DNA from: an uncultured Collinsella sp.
Lineage (GTDB): Bacteria; Actinomycetota; Coriobacteriia; Coriobacteriales; Coriobacteriaceae
NCBI GenBank assembly: GCA_902464495.1
Contig: CABQJK010000024.1
Location: forward strand, 1 to 28,966
Reading direction: 5' to 3'
Length of the DNA stretch: 28,966 nucleotides
In this document: positions 8,157 through 17,254 of the stretch, one piece after another
How positions within the stretch are numbered: the stretch's first letter is position 1
How the letters are laid out: each line of letters opens with the position of its first letter
Notes under the pieces: model-generated
What the model was told of the DNA's origin: nothing
What the model saw: the letters and a program-made list of their open reading frames with translations, nothing else
Database searches by the model: none
Position numbers and translations under genes: made by a program

Positions 8157-8873
8157 ATGGCAGACGCAGAGAGCAACCTCGTTCCCTCCGAAGCAGCCGA
8201 CCAGGTCGAGGTCGCGCTCGAGACGCAGGCAGCAGCCGACGACGGCATCCTGTACCTCAACGAGTATCAGTACGAAAACGACCTCGTCACCGACTTTGCG
8301 CGCCTGGTCGCCTCGCCCAGGCGCCGTGGCTCCCTGTACGTCGCCGCCGCGATTGCCGCGCTCATCGGCATCGGCATGCTGGTGGCCGGCGGCAGCTGGA
8401 TCAAGTTCGGCGTCGTGCTGATCGTGTTCGGCGCCTTTTTGGCCTGGTGGAGCAAGAACCTGCACCACACGCTCGCCCGCGACTTTATCGACGCCGTCGA
8501 GGCCGACGAGTCCATGGGTGGCCGCTATCGCCGCGTCGCCGCCAACGAGGACGGCCTGATGGTCTGGGGCAAGAGCGGCAAGTCGCAGTTCTTCCCGTTT
8601 GAGAAGCTCGACCACGTACTCGACGGCGAGCGCATCTTTGTGGCCATGTTCGCCGACCAGGGCGTGACGATCCCCAAGGACACCTTCGTCCGTGGCGATG
8701 CCGAGCAGTTCGGTCCCTTCCTCAAGGCCCGTATCAACAAAAAGCTCCGCATCGAGACCAAGAGGAAGAAAATGAAGGCCGAGAAGGCCGCCGCCGAGGC
8801 CAAGCAGGGCGACAAGCCCCAGGAGACCAAAGGCAAGCAGCGCAAGCAGAAGAAGAACAAGAAGAAGCGCTAA
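8157..8873 (+). CDS. YcxB-like membrane protein with basic tail
   Basis: 238 residues. An acidic N-terminus (~1-55) precedes two hydrophobic segments (~58-77 and ~81-98), then a compact domain (~100-190) with GLMVWGKSGKSQFFPFEKLDHVL and GVTIPKDTFVRGD. That layout (two TM helices, then a PH-like beta domain ending in IPK..F) is that of the YcxB/DUF family, whose role is unknown. The last ~45 residues are almost wholly Lys, Gln, Glu and Ala and could bind nucleic acid or acidic lipid. AGGAG stands nine bases before the ATG. It is divergent from dnaX and lies upstream of the kinase operon, 144 bases apart, probably as its own unit. Confidence 0.75.
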   Translation: MADAESNLVPSEAADQVEVALETQAAADDGILYLNEYQYENDLVTDFARLVASPRRRGSLYVAAAIAALIGIGMLVAGGSWIKFGVVLIVFGAFLAWWSKNLHHTLARDFIDAVEADESMGGRYRRVAANEDGLMVWGKSGKSQFFPFEKLDHVLDGERIFVAMFADQGVTIPKDTFVRGDAEQFGPFLKARINKKLRIETKRKKMKAEKAAAEAKQGDKPQETKGKQRKQKKNKKKR

Positions 8874-8928
8874 GGCCAAGCCAGACAGGCAGCCTCACAT
8901 CCCGTTATCCTCGCCATCCGCCCGAGCG

Positions 8929-8937
8929 TGCTACACT
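8929..8937 (+). promoter_or_regulatory. Extended -10 promoter of the pkn/fha/pbp operon
   Basis: TGCTACACT is an extended -10 box 80 bp before the first kinase gene. The same box precedes the tRNA-Arg gene and, as TGATACACT, the left kinase operon. No clear -35 is seen. Confidence 0.45.
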
Positions 8938-9017
8938 AGCAGCATCTATGCCACCGCGAACGGCTCGGCTCCGCGCCCGCCACTCGCAAACGAACTTTAA
9001 ACGCACGAGGGTTGGCC

Positions 9018-10871
9018 ATGCCGCTTTTCTCGCAACATACCGCCCGGTTCTCGCCGGACGTTCCTTTGGAGGGCACCAGCTCTCGCGAGCTGCTCAAGCG
9101 GTACCAGCCGCTCGAGACACTTGCGACCGGCGGTTTTGGCTCCATCGAGATTTGCCGCGACACGCACCTGCGCCGCCGCGTCGCCATTAAGCGCATCCCC
9201 CTTATCAACGGCGCCGGCATGCCCGCCAGCGACATCATGGATGTCCTGCGCGAGGCGCACACTGCCGCCATGCTTCAACATCCCAATATCGTGCAGGTCA
9301 TCGACTTTACGCATGACACCGCCTATGCCTACCTGGTCATGGAGTATGTCGACGGTATGTCACTGGCCGAGTTTTTGCATCGCGTGGACGGCCACTCGCT
9401 CACCTTTGACGAGGCCGCGGCCATTGCCGATACCCTGGGCCAGGCGCTCACCTTCGCCCATAGCAATGGCGTACTCCACCTGGACATTAAGCCCGCCAAC
9501 GTGCTCATCGACCACTCGGGCAATGTAAAGCTCACCGACTTTGGCATGGCGCGACTGTCGTCCGCCGGTGGCTTTGGCGGCTCGCGCGGCGGCACCATCG
9601 GCTACATGCCGCCCGAGCAGCTCGATATCGAGACCGGCACGGTCGACGAACGCGCCGATGTCTTCGCCCTTGCCTGCGTTATCTATGAGGGCTTGTGCGG
9701 CAGCGCTCCCTTTATGGCGGCCACGCCCGCCGACTCGCTCGACAGCATCATCGGCGGCGCCACCTATCCCAGCGAGCTGATACCACACTTTCCCCCGGGA
9801 GCCGAGGCCGCGCTCATGAGCGCGCTCTCCCCCATGCCGCAGGACCGCCCCAACAGCATCGAGGCATTTTGCGACCAACTCCTTGCCGGTCTGGGCAGCG
9901 TGCGCGAGGGCCGTCGCAGTCTGGAGCAAATGGTTGGCGAGCTTTCGGATGACGAGCAGGAGCTCGACGATATCGAGCCGTCGTACTACGAGGACGACGC
10001 CATCGAGGTCGACCCCGCGCTCGGCTGGGCGGGCACGCGCTGGAGCCATGCGCGCGACTACACCATGCACGCTATCTCGGCGCTAACGTGCGGCGCCTTT
10101 AGCTTTTTGCTGATGCAAACGGCCGGGGTCGCGGCGCTTCCCGGCCTGGTCATTGCGGCTATCGCGATCGGAGCGGCGGCTGGCCTGGCCCCCCAGATCG
10201 GCTCGGCCATCTCGGCTGTGGGCTTTTTGGTGCTCATGGCCAACGCCACCATGCAGGCGCAGGGCATCCTGTCGATGTTGCCCGTCGCGGTGATCTTTGC
10301 CGCCGCCATGTCCGGTTGGTGGATCGCCTGGGGTCGCACCGAGGCTGCCGCGAGCGCCGCGCTCACCTGTGCACTCGCGCTTGGCTGTCTGACTGGCAAT
10401 ACCTTCCTGGCAGCTGGGGTCGCCGCCGGCGTCGCGTCATTTTGGCTCGGCCCGGCAAGCGCCGCCGCGGCAACGGGCATGGGCGTGCTTTTTGCCCGTC
10501 TGGCCACGGTCGCGCTTTCAGCCGGAGGCGTGCTGGGGCTCGGTAACGTTGCCGCAGCGCTGGAAGACCCGCTCCTTTGGGCTGCCTTTGTGCTGGTCGC
10601 GACAACTGCCGCGGCGTCATCTGCACTGCTCAATGCCCATGCCAAGCGTGCCGATCAGGGCTCAAACCTTGCTGCAATCGCCGCCATCGCTGTCACCGGC
10701 ATCGGCTGCGCAGCGGCATCCTGTCTTGCACACCATATGGAAATTGCCAGCCTTGCAGCCGCGGTCGCCGCCAAGGCGGCGGTTGCGGGAACCCTATCCT
10801 CTATAATCGTTGGGATATGCCTATATTTGCTCGGATACCAAAGAACCTATACGGAGAGTGATCTTTCGTGA
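9018..10871 (+). CDS. Polytopic Ser/Thr protein kinase with HLD catalytic motif
   Basis: 617 residues from the ATG at 9018; GAGG seven bases upstream favours it over the in-frame TTG at 9012. The kinase domain (~29-290) has the glycine loop ATGGFGSIEI, VAIK (Lys58), the helix C Glu79, HLDIKPANVLI (Asp156, Lys158, Asn161), DFG (Asp174) and GTIGYMPPE. The HRD Arg is Leu. An acidic stretch (~310-335) leads to about ten hydrophobic segments filling ~350-610, with no PASTA domain. It leads the fhaA-fhaB-pstP-rodA/pbp-pknB operon, and its stop overlaps the fhaA GTG. In many actinobacteria a second kinase, PknA, belongs to this operon; this gene may replace it, but the membrane half is unlike PknA. 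Confidence 0.9.
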   Translation: MPLFSQHTARFSPDVPLEGTSSRELLKRYQPLETLATGGFGSIEICRDTHLRRRVAIKRIPLINGAGMPASDIMDVLREAHTAAMLQHPNIVQVIDFTHDTAYAYLVMEYVDGMSLAEFLHRVDGHSLTFDEAAAIADTLGQALTFAHSNGVLHLDIKPANVLIDHSGNVKLTDFGMARLSSAGGFGGSRGGTIGYMPPEQLDIETGTVDERADVFALACVIYEGLCGSAPFMAATPADSLDSIIGGATYPSELIPHFPPGAEAALMSALSPMPQDRPNSIEAFCDQLLAGLGSVREGRRSLEQMVGELSDDEQELDDIEPSYYEDDAIEVDPALGWAGTRWSHARDYTMHAISALTCGAFSFLLMQTAGVAALPGLVIAAIAIGAAAGLAPQIGSAISAVGFLVLMANATMQAQGILSMLPVAVIFAAAMSGWWIAWGRTEAAASAALTCALALGCLTGNTFLAAGVAAGVASFWLGPASAAAATGMGVLFARLATVALSAGGVLGLGNVAAALEDPLLWAAFVLVATTAAASSALLNAHAKRADQGSNLAAIAAIAVTGIGCAAASCLAHHMEIASLAAAVAAKAAVAGTLSSIIVGICLYLLGYQRTYTESDLS

Positions 10872-11881
10872 ACTTCCTGAACATCTTCGAGGACCACGTG
10901 GCCGGCATCTTCGGTGCCACCCGTGCCCCGTTCTCCTTTAAGAAGCTTGCCAAGCAGGCCGCTCGCGACATGGAGGATCAGACTCTGGTGATCAACGGCG
11001 TCAACACGGCGCCGGCACTCTATACCATCCTGATCGCCGCCGACGACGATCCCATGCTCGCCCCGTTCTACCCCGAGCTTTCGCGCGAGGTCCGCGAGTT
11101 TGTGAAAGCGCAGGCCGAAAAGCGCCGCTATGTCTTTGTCGGCGAGCCCCTCGTGCGCTTTATGATCGATCCGCAGCTGCGCGCCGGCAAGTTCTCGGTC
11201 TTTGCCGAGAACGTCGATGCCCCCACGCTCGGCCGCCTGTACGAAGAAGAGCGCGCCTATCAAAACGGCCTGGGCCAGAACAACTCCGCGGCAAGCCGTG
11301 CCGCCAGCGCCCCGCGCGCCGGCCAGCAGCAGTTTGCTGCCCCGCAGCAGCAGCGCCCCGCCGCCATGCCCCAGCAGCAGCCGACGCCTCGCGCCGCCGC
11401 TCCCGACCCGCTTGCCGTGGCAGACCCCTTCGCGCCTAGCGTCCCCGACCCCGCCGCCGCACCCATCCCGGTGCCGCAGACCGTCTCGCGCGACGCGCTT
11501 GCCGGCATGGGCGGAGCCGCCGCGACCGGTGCCGCCGTGGGCCTAGGCGCCGCAGCCGGCATCGCCTCCAACATGGCGAGCACTCGCGCCCCACAGCGCC
11601 CGCTCGCCCAGCTCGTCGACGTCGTGAGCGGCGAGAGCCATAGCATCACCTCCGCACAGGTGACCATCGGTCGCGAGCGCTCAGTTTCCGACATTGCCCT
11701 GCGCGACCCCAACGTGTCGCGCCGCCACGCCCAGCTCACCTTTACGGGCTCGGATTGGTCGATCGAGGACCTCAATTCCACCAACGGCACACTCGTCAAC
11801 AACCGCCGCATTACGCGCTGCCCGCTGCGCAACGGCGATCTGCTGACGTTTGGCCTGAGCACCTTTGAATTTAGGGGATAG
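10868..11881 (+). CDS. fhaA: FhaA-like protein (DUF3662 plus FHA)
   Basis: 337 residues starting at a GTG that overlaps the kinase stop (GTGA). The N-terminal ~125 residues match the DUF3662/FhaA-N type (MNFLNIFEDHVAGIFG, ELSREVREFV, FMIDPQLRAGKF). A Gln/Pro/Ala-rich linker (~130-245) follows, then an FHA domain (~250-337) with TIGRERSVSDIAL, NVSRRHAQL and DLNSTNGTLVNN, keeping all phosphothreonine-binding positions. In mycobacteria FhaA binds the phosphorylated pseudokinase domain of MviN/MurJ and controls peptidoglycan precursor flipping. Its place in this operon agrees with such a role, but the partner here is inferred. Domain call secure. Confidence 0.92.
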   Translation: MNFLNIFEDHVAGIFGATRAPFSFKKLAKQAARDMEDQTLVINGVNTAPALYTILIAADDDPMLAPFYPELSREVREFVKAQAEKRRYVFVGEPLVRFMIDPQLRAGKFSVFAENVDAPTLGRLYEEERAYQNGLGQNNSAASRAASAPRAGQQQFAAPQQQRPAAMPQQQPTPRAAAPDPLAVADPFAPSVPDPAAAPIPVPQTVSRDALAGMGGAAATGAAVGLGAAAGIASNMASTRAPQRPLAQLVDVVSGESHSITSAQVTIGRERSVSDIALRDPNVSRRHAQLTFTGSDWSIEDLNSTNGTLVNNRRITRCPLRNGDLLTFGLSTFEFRG

Positions 11882-11887
11882 TCGCTT

Positions 11888-12304
11888 ATGAACATCGATA
11901 TCGTCCTTTTTGCAGGCCGCATCGTCCTGGTCGCCCTGCTCTATATCTTCCTGTTCGCCGTCATGAAGACCGGCGTGGGACTTGTGCGCGGACAGCGCCG
12001 CGACTCGGCTATCTGGACGATCGATGTAGACAAGGGCCCGCGCGGTATCCGCGGCATCCACGTAGACATGCTCGGCCCCGTCATCGTCGGTCGCTCGCCA
12101 TCTTCGGACATCTGCATCAACGAACCATTCGTCTCGGCCTCGCATGCGCGCTTTTCGCTGCAGGGCCCGGCGCTCATCATCGAGGACCTCAACTCGCTTA
12201 ACGGCACGCTCGTCAACGGCCGCCAGCTTGTGGAGCCCGCAACGCTGCGCGAGGGCGACGAAGTCCAGATCGGCGATGTGGTCATGAAGGTGAACCGTCG
12301 ATGA
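11888..12304 (+). CDS. fhaB: FhaB-like membrane-anchored FHA protein
   Basis: 138 residues: one N-terminal membrane segment (~5-27, VLFAGRIVLVALLYIFLFAVM), a short linker, and a cytosolic FHA domain (~50-138) with VIVGRSPSSDICI, VSASHARFSLQ and DLNSLNGTLVNGR. This is the FhaB/FipA architecture found after fhaA in actinobacteria, where it links the kinases to septal and wall growth. It starts six bases behind fhaA and its stop overlaps the phosphatase ATG (ATGA). Normal family length. Confidence 0.92.
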   Translation: MNIDIVLFAGRIVLVALLYIFLFAVMKTGVGLVRGQRRDSAIWTIDVDKGPRGIRGIHVDMLGPVIVGRSPSSDICINEPFVSASHARFSLQGPALIIEDLNSLNGTLVNGRQLVEPATLREGDEVQIGDVVMKVNRR

Positions 12305-14235
12305 TCGACGAGGAGAACAAGTCCGCGACTATGACCGAGGCACCGGCTGCCGCCACAGCTGCGCCGGCCCACGCCGCTCCGGCGGGCTCCGCACCCGTGG
12401 AACCCGAGGACACCGTGTTCTCCCTGCCTCTTTCGCATGTAACGCATGATATTTCGGATCTCGCCGATAACGAGGACGAAGAGGATGCCGTAGCGGCGCC
12501 CATCGGCGCACATGCTGCGGAACAGCCCACAGCGCCCGAAGCAACCTCGGCGCCAGCTCACTTTGCAGAGCCCGTCGCCGCGGCAATCAACGAGAGCGCT
12601 GCGGTGTTTGCGGCACCCGAGCCCGCCGCGCCGGCGTTTCCCATAGCCCCGGCATCCGAGGTTGCGCCCGTGTCTACGCCGGCGCCCGAAGCGGGGCCAT
12701 CCCCCGAGAACGGCCCTGCACCCAAGGCCCCGCAGCCTGCGCCCGCAAGCGAGTCCGATACCGTGGCCGAGCCCGCCGCCCAGTCGCAAAGCACGCCCGC
12801 GCCGTCGCACTTTGCGACACCCGAGCCTATAGACGTCAGCCCGCAAGACGACGAGTCGACCGCCCGCGCGTCCGAGGAGCCCGGCTCCCCGGACACCGGC
12901 GATTCCGAATCAAGCGCCGAGACCGACACCGTCTCTCCCGGTGACACAGCCGAGATCGACGTTGCCGCCGTTGAGGCCAAGCTCAAAGACCCCGGCTCGA
13001 CCATGAGCTTTGAGCCCCTGACCGAGGAGCGCATCGAGACCGACTCGACCTATGATGCCGGCACCACCACGCAACTCATGTGGGGCGCCCGCTCCGACGT
13101 TGGCTGTGTGCGCCCGCACAATGAGGATTCCTACCTGGTGCAGTCGCCGCTCTTTTGCGTATGCGACGGCATGGGCGGTCACGCCGCCGGCGAGGTAGCC
13201 TCTTCCATCGCCGTCGAGACTATTGCCAAGACGGCCCCGCAGTCCGCCGACGCAGCACGCCTGGCCGCAGCCGTCGAGGCAGCCAACGCCGCCGTAATCG
13301 AGGCGGCCCTGAACGGCCTGGGCAAGCCCGGCATGGGCTGCACAGCCACCTGCGCCTATATCGAAAACGACACGCTCGCCATCGCCCACGTGGGTGACTC
13401 TCGCGCCTACCTGCTCCACGAGGGCACGCTCATCCGCGTGACCCGCGACCACTCCTACGTGGAGGAGCTCGTGGACGCCGGCGAGATTACGGCAGACGAG
13501 GCTCGCGTCCACCCCAACCGCTCGGTCATCACCCGTGCGCTGGGCTCGGACCCCGCCATGTATGCCGACCACTTCACTCTGCATATCGAGGAAGGCGACC
13601 GCCTGATCCTTTGCTCTGACGGCCTTTCGAGCATGATTCCCGATAGCGATATCGAGAACATCGCCACGCAGTCCTCAACCGCGCAAATCTGCGTCGACAA
13701 CCTAGTGGACGCGGCGCTTGCCGCCGGCGGCCACGACAACGTGACCGTAGTAGTCGTTGACCTGGTTGACGATGGCGTTATGCGCGAGGCGCAACGCGTG
13801 CGTCGCCGCAACATTACTATCGCCGCCATCCTGGCCCTCGTCTTTGTGCTGGCAGCTGGCATCTGGGCCTACACGGGTGTCACCGGCTCGTACTACCTGG
13901 GTACCTACCAGGGCAATGTCGCCGTCTGGCGCGGCCTGCCCGGCAAGCCGCTCGGACTCAAGCTCCACTGGCTCGAAAGCGAAACCAGCATCAAGCTGTC
14001 CGACCTGCCCGAAGACACGCAAAACCGCCTCAAGGCGGGCATTCCGCAAACAAGTGTCGACGATGCGCAGGACACGATATCCAAGTACCGCCACCAGATC
14101 GACGAGGAGCAAACCCGCCAGGTGATCGACGCGCAAACGATTCGCGACAACACCAATCAGGGATCGACCTCCGAATCAGATTCCGAGAAAACCGCCGAAC
14201 AGTCCGCCGAGGCCGAAGCCTCCGATAAGAATTAG
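12301..14235 (+). CDS. pstP: PP2C-family Ser/Thr phosphatase (PstP type) with long acidic N-terminus
   Basis: 644 residues. The first ~255 are low complexity, rich in Ala, Pro, Glu, Asp and Ser, with no known fold. The PP2C domain (~257-495) has RPHNED (271-276), DGMGGHAAGE (289-298), the GDSRAYLL motif and GGHDNVTVVVVD, covering the metal-binding Asp residues. One membrane segment follows at ~504-526 and a ~115-residue outer tail. Known PstP proteins start directly with the PP2C domain and are near 500 residues, so the N-terminal extension is unusual. It dephosphorylates the kinases and their wall-growth targets. ATG overlaps the fhaB stop; a plausible ribosome site (GAAGGTG) is inside fhaB. 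Confidence 0.92.
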   Translation: MIDEENKSATMTEAPAAATAAPAHAAPAGSAPVEPEDTVFSLPLSHVTHDISDLADNEDEEDAVAAPIGAHAAEQPTAPEATSAPAHFAEPVAAAINESAAVFAAPEPAAPAFPIAPASEVAPVSTPAPEAGPSPENGPAPKAPQPAPASESDTVAEPAAQSQSTPAPSHFATPEPIDVSPQDDESTARASEEPGSPDTGDSESSAETDTVSPGDTAEIDVAAVEAKLKDPGSTMSFEPLTEERIETDSTYDAGTTTQLMWGARSDVGCVRPHNEDSYLVQSPLFCVCDGMGGHAAGEVASSIAVETIAKTAPQSADAARLAAAVEAANAAVIEAALNGLGKPGMGCTATCAYIENDTLAIAHVGDSRAYLLHEGTLIRVTRDHSYVEELVDAGEITADEARVHPNRSVITRALGSDPAMYADHFTLHIEEGDRLILCSDGLSSMIPDSDIENIATQSSTAQICVDNLVDAALAAGGHDNVTVVVVDLVDDGVMREAQRVRRRNITIAAILALVFVLAAGIWAYTGVTGSYYLGTYQGNVAVWRGLPGKPLGLKLHWLESETSIKLSDLPEDTQNRLKAGIPQTSVDDAQDTISKYRHQIDEEQTRQVIDAQTIRDNTNQGSTSESDSEKTAEQSAEAEASDKN

Positions 14236-14251
14236 AAAGGGAGTGCCGCTT

Positions 14252-17122
14252 ATGAGTCGCCGCAACACCGAGCTGCTCTTGCTCATCGCCTCGGCGTTCC
14301 CCGTCATCCTGCTGTATGCGATGTACGTGCTCACCGCGGGCGCTGCCATCTCCTTTGAGACGCTCGCCGTACCGATCGGCCTCTTTGCCGCCTTTGCCGC
14401 GGCCCACATTGCCGTGCGCATCTTGGCGCCCGGTGCCGACCCCGCCATCCTGCCCATTGTCTTTGTGCTTTCGGGCATCGGTATCACGTTCGTGACGCGT
14501 CTCGCACCCGCTCTCGCGATCTCACAGCTCATCATCCTGTTTGTCTCGGTGGCCCTGATGGTGGGAACGCTCGCGTTGGTTAAGAACCTCGACGTGGTCA
14601 TGCGCTACAAGTACACCTTTGGCATTATCGGCATCATCCTGCTGATGCTGCCCATCTTTATCGGCACCACGATCTCGGGCTCCAAGCTGTGGATTCGCAT
14701 CGCGGGCTTTACCATCCAGCCTGGCGAGTTCGCCAAGGTCTTTATCGTGCTGTTCCTGGCCGGGTACCTGGCCGAGAACCGCGAGCTGCTCTCCATCTCC
14801 AACCGCAAGATCTTGGGCTTTAAGATCCCTCGCCTGCGACTGCTGCTGCCGTTGTTTGCCGTGTGGGGTGTGTGCCTGCTCGTCGTCGTCTTCGAACGCG
14901 ACCTGGGTTCGGCCGTGCTGTTCTACACCATCTTCTTGCTGATGCTCTACGTTGCCACGGGTCGATTCTCGTATGTCGTTATCGGCCTTGCGCTCTTGGC
15001 CGTCGGCGCCGTGGGCGCCTACAAGTTCCTGTCGCACGTTCAGGTGCGCTTCCAAGTTTGGGTCGATCCGTTTAAGGACGCCCAGGGCCAGGGCTACCAG
15101 ATCGTCCAGTCGCTCTTCTCGCTTGCCGATGGCGGTCTGGTCGGTGTTGGTATCGGCAACGGCATGGCCAACAACATCCCTGTCGTCGAGTCCGACTTTA
15201 TCTTCTCTGCCATCGGCGAGGAGATGGGCCTTTTGGGCGGCGGCGCCGTGCTCATCCTGTTTATGCTCTTTGCCGTGCGTGGCCTCACCACGGCTGCCCG
15301 CGCTAAATCCGACCTCGCCGCCTTTAGCGCCACAGGCCTTACGGCCGCCATCAGCTTCCAGGCCTTTTTGATCGTTGGCGGCGTAACCCGCCTGATCCCG
15401 CTGACCGGCGTCACCCTGCCCTTTATGAGCCAGGGCGGCTCCTCGCTGCTGGCGAGCTTTATCATCGTCGCGCTCCTGTTGCGCGCCGGTGACGAAGCGA
15501 CCGGACGCGAGGCCGAGCTTACCGGCACCGGCACCATGGCCGCCATCACCGATGATCAGGTCGCATCTGCCGCCGCCCCGTCGGGCACGCGCTTTGCCGC
15601 CGCGTCTTCCTACGGCAGCGGCAGCCATTCCGTCGGCTCGCGCATGCGCCGTCGCCTGCTCGACACGCCTGAATCCGGCGTGCTCGGCCGCGTCGCACTC
15701 GCCAACCGTCTAACCCGTGCGGTGCTCGCCTTTACGGCGCTGTTCGCCATCCTTATCGGCAACCTCACCTATGTCCAGGTCATCAAGGCCAAGGACTATC
15801 AGGATATGCCGACCAACAACCACACCATCGCCCGCTCCAAGTACATCCAGCGCGGCTCCATCATCACGTCCGACGGCGTGACGCTGGCCGAGTCGCTGCA
15901 GCAGGAGGACGGCACCTACGTACGCTCCTACCCCAACGGCAACCTGGCAGCGCACGTGGTTGGCTACGTGAGCCAGCAGTATGGCACCACTGCCATCGAG
16001 AGCGTCATGAACGACACGCTCACCGGCTCTAAGGATTACTCCAGCTGGAACAACGCCATCGCGTCGCTCGCGGGCCAGACCCAGCCGGGCAACACCGCCA
16101 AGCTCACCATCGACTCGCGTATCCAGACGGCGGCCGAACAGGCGCTCAAGGGCTTTAAGGGCGCTGTAGTGGTCATCGACCCGCGTACCGGCGCGGTGCT
16201 CGCATGTGCCAGCTCGCCCACCTACGACAACACCAACATCGACGCCCTGCTGCAGGCGGGCGGCGGCGAGGACGGCTCTATGTACAATCGCGCTATGGAC
16301 GCGCTGTACACGCCGGGCTCCACGTTTAAGGTCGTTACGCTTTCCGCGGCACTCGAGACCGGTACCGCCAGCCTTACCAGCACCTACCAGGCGCCCGGCT
16401 CCATGGACATCGGCAACGCACCGGTCACCAACTATGCCAACGAGAGCTACGGCACCATCAGCCTGCAGCAGGCCTTTGCCGTGTCCTCCAACGTCGTCTT
16501 TGGCCAGGTGGCAACCGAAGTTGGCGCAAACACGCTCGTGCAGTTTGCCAACGCCTTTGGCTACGGCCAAAAGCTCGGCCAGGACCTGACCTCCGCGGCC
16601 TCCATCATGGCCGACCCGTCGCTCATGACCGAGTGGGAGACCGCCTGGGCCGGCGCCGGCCAGCCTGTCGGCATGGACCACACGCCCGGGCCGCAGACCA
16701 CCGTCATGCAAAACGCCGTGATTGCCGCCGCCATCGCTAACAGTGGCGTGGTCATGGACCCGTACTTTGTAGCCCAGGTACTCGCCCCGGACGGAACTGT
16801 GGTCAAGACCACGCAGTCCCGCTCGCTGGGTCAGGCCGTCAGCTCCGCCACGGCCGACCAGGTCAAGCAGGCCATGCTCGCCGTCGTCCAGTCCGGTACC
16901 GGCACCGATGCCCAGGTCCCCGGCGTCAAGGTCGCCGGCAAGACCGGCTCGGCCGAGACCGGCGGCACCAACGTCAACTCGATGTTCGTTGGCTTTGCAC
17001 CTTACGATTCACCCACGGTCGCCATCTCGGTGGCCTTGGAGGATTACGACAAACACGACGTCAAGGCGGCCAAGATTGCCGGCATCGTCCTGACCGCGGC
17101 GCTCGCCGCACAGGGAGCGTGA
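14252..17122 (+). CDS. SEDS glycosyltransferase fused to class B penicillin-binding protein
   Basis: 956 residues from the ATG at 14252 (GGGAG eight bases upstream; an in-frame GTG at 14243 overlaps that site). Residues ~5-415 form a ten-helix SEDS protein (RodA/FtsW) with ERDLGSA (Asp217) and the SDFIF/GEEMG loop whose Asp315 fits the catalytic Asp. A Gly/Ser/Thr linker (~420-475) leads to another membrane helix (~488-506), the pedestal (RGSIITSDGVTLAES) and a transpeptidase with STFK (Ser690, Lys693), SSN (745-747) and KTG (897-899). One chain thus holds polymerase and crosslinker, normally separate rodA and pbpA products in this operon. I see no frameshift or stop at the junction. Which of RodA/PBP2 or FtsW/FtsI activity it has is not settled; synteny favours RodA/PbpA. 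Confidence 0.95.
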   Translation: MSRRNTELLLLIASAFPVILLYAMYVLTAGAAISFETLAVPIGLFAAFAAAHIAVRILAPGADPAILPIVFVLSGIGITFVTRLAPALAISQLIILFVSVALMVGTLALVKNLDVVMRYKYTFGIIGIILLMLPIFIGTTISGSKLWIRIAGFTIQPGEFAKVFIVLFLAGYLAENRELLSISNRKILGFKIPRLRLLLPLFAVWGVCLLVVVFERDLGSAVLFYTIFLLMLYVATGRFSYVVIGLALLAVGAVGAYKFLSHVQVRFQVWVDPFKDAQGQGYQIVQSLFSLADGGLVGVGIGNGMANNIPVVESDFIFSAIGEEMGLLGGGAVLILFMLFAVRGLTTAARAKSDLAAFSATGLTAAISFQAFLIVGGVTRLIPLTGVTLPFMSQGGSSLLASFIIVALLLRAGDEATGREAELTGTGTMAAITDDQVASAAAPSGTRFAAASSYGSGSHSVGSRMRRRLLDTPESGVLGRVALANRLTRAVLAFTALFAILIGNLTYVQVIKAKDYQDMPTNNHTIARSKYIQRGSIITSDGVTLAESLQQEDGTYVRSYPNGNLAAHVVGYVSQQYGTTAIESVMNDTLTGSKDYSSWNNAIASLAGQTQPGNTAKLTIDSRIQTAAEQALKGFKGAVVVIDPRTGAVLACASSPTYDNTNIDALLQAGGGEDGSMYNRAMDALYTPGSTFKVVTLSAALETGTASLTSTYQAPGSMDIGNAPVTNYANESYGTISLQQAFAVSSNVVFGQVATEVGANTLVQFANAFGYGQKLGQDLTSAASIMADPSLMTEWETAWAGAGQPVGMDHTPGPQTTVMQNAVIAAAIANSGVVMDPYFVAQVLAPDGTVVKTTQSRSLGQAVSSATADQVKQAMLAVVQSGTGTDAQVPGVKVAGKTGSAETGGTNVNSMFVGFAPYDSPTVAISVALEDYDKHDVKAAKIAGIVLTAALAAQGA

Positions 17123-17172
17123 TGCCCATGATTGAATCGGACACCCGAGGCGCGCCGCGGCCGAAGAGTTAG
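17122..17172 (+). CDS. Possible 16-codon leader peptide before pknB
   Basis: An ATG overlapping the preceding stop (TGATG), with AGGGAG four bases upstream, opens a 16-residue frame (MPMIESDTRGAPRPKS). It lies in the 132-base gap before pknB. It could be a leader that couples translation to pknB, or a decayed gene remnant. Support is only the ribosome site and overlap. Confidence 0.25.
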   Translation: MPMIESDTRGAPRPKS

Positions 17173-17254
17173 CGGCAACGCGCCACACGGCCCCAGCGGC
17201 CACATCGTAGGTACTACACACATCGTTGAGCGAATAGTTATGTTAGGAGCAGGA

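Noticed and set aside
8042..8260. 73-codon N-terminal extension of dnaX
   Set aside because: The conserved MESLYRKYRP start with GGGGGAG is at 8041, and the extension would overlap the divergent gene and its promoter.
17132..17254. 41-codon N-terminal extension of PknB from a TTG
   Set aside because: The kinase domain begins nine residues after the ATG at 17255, which has AGGAG at good distance.
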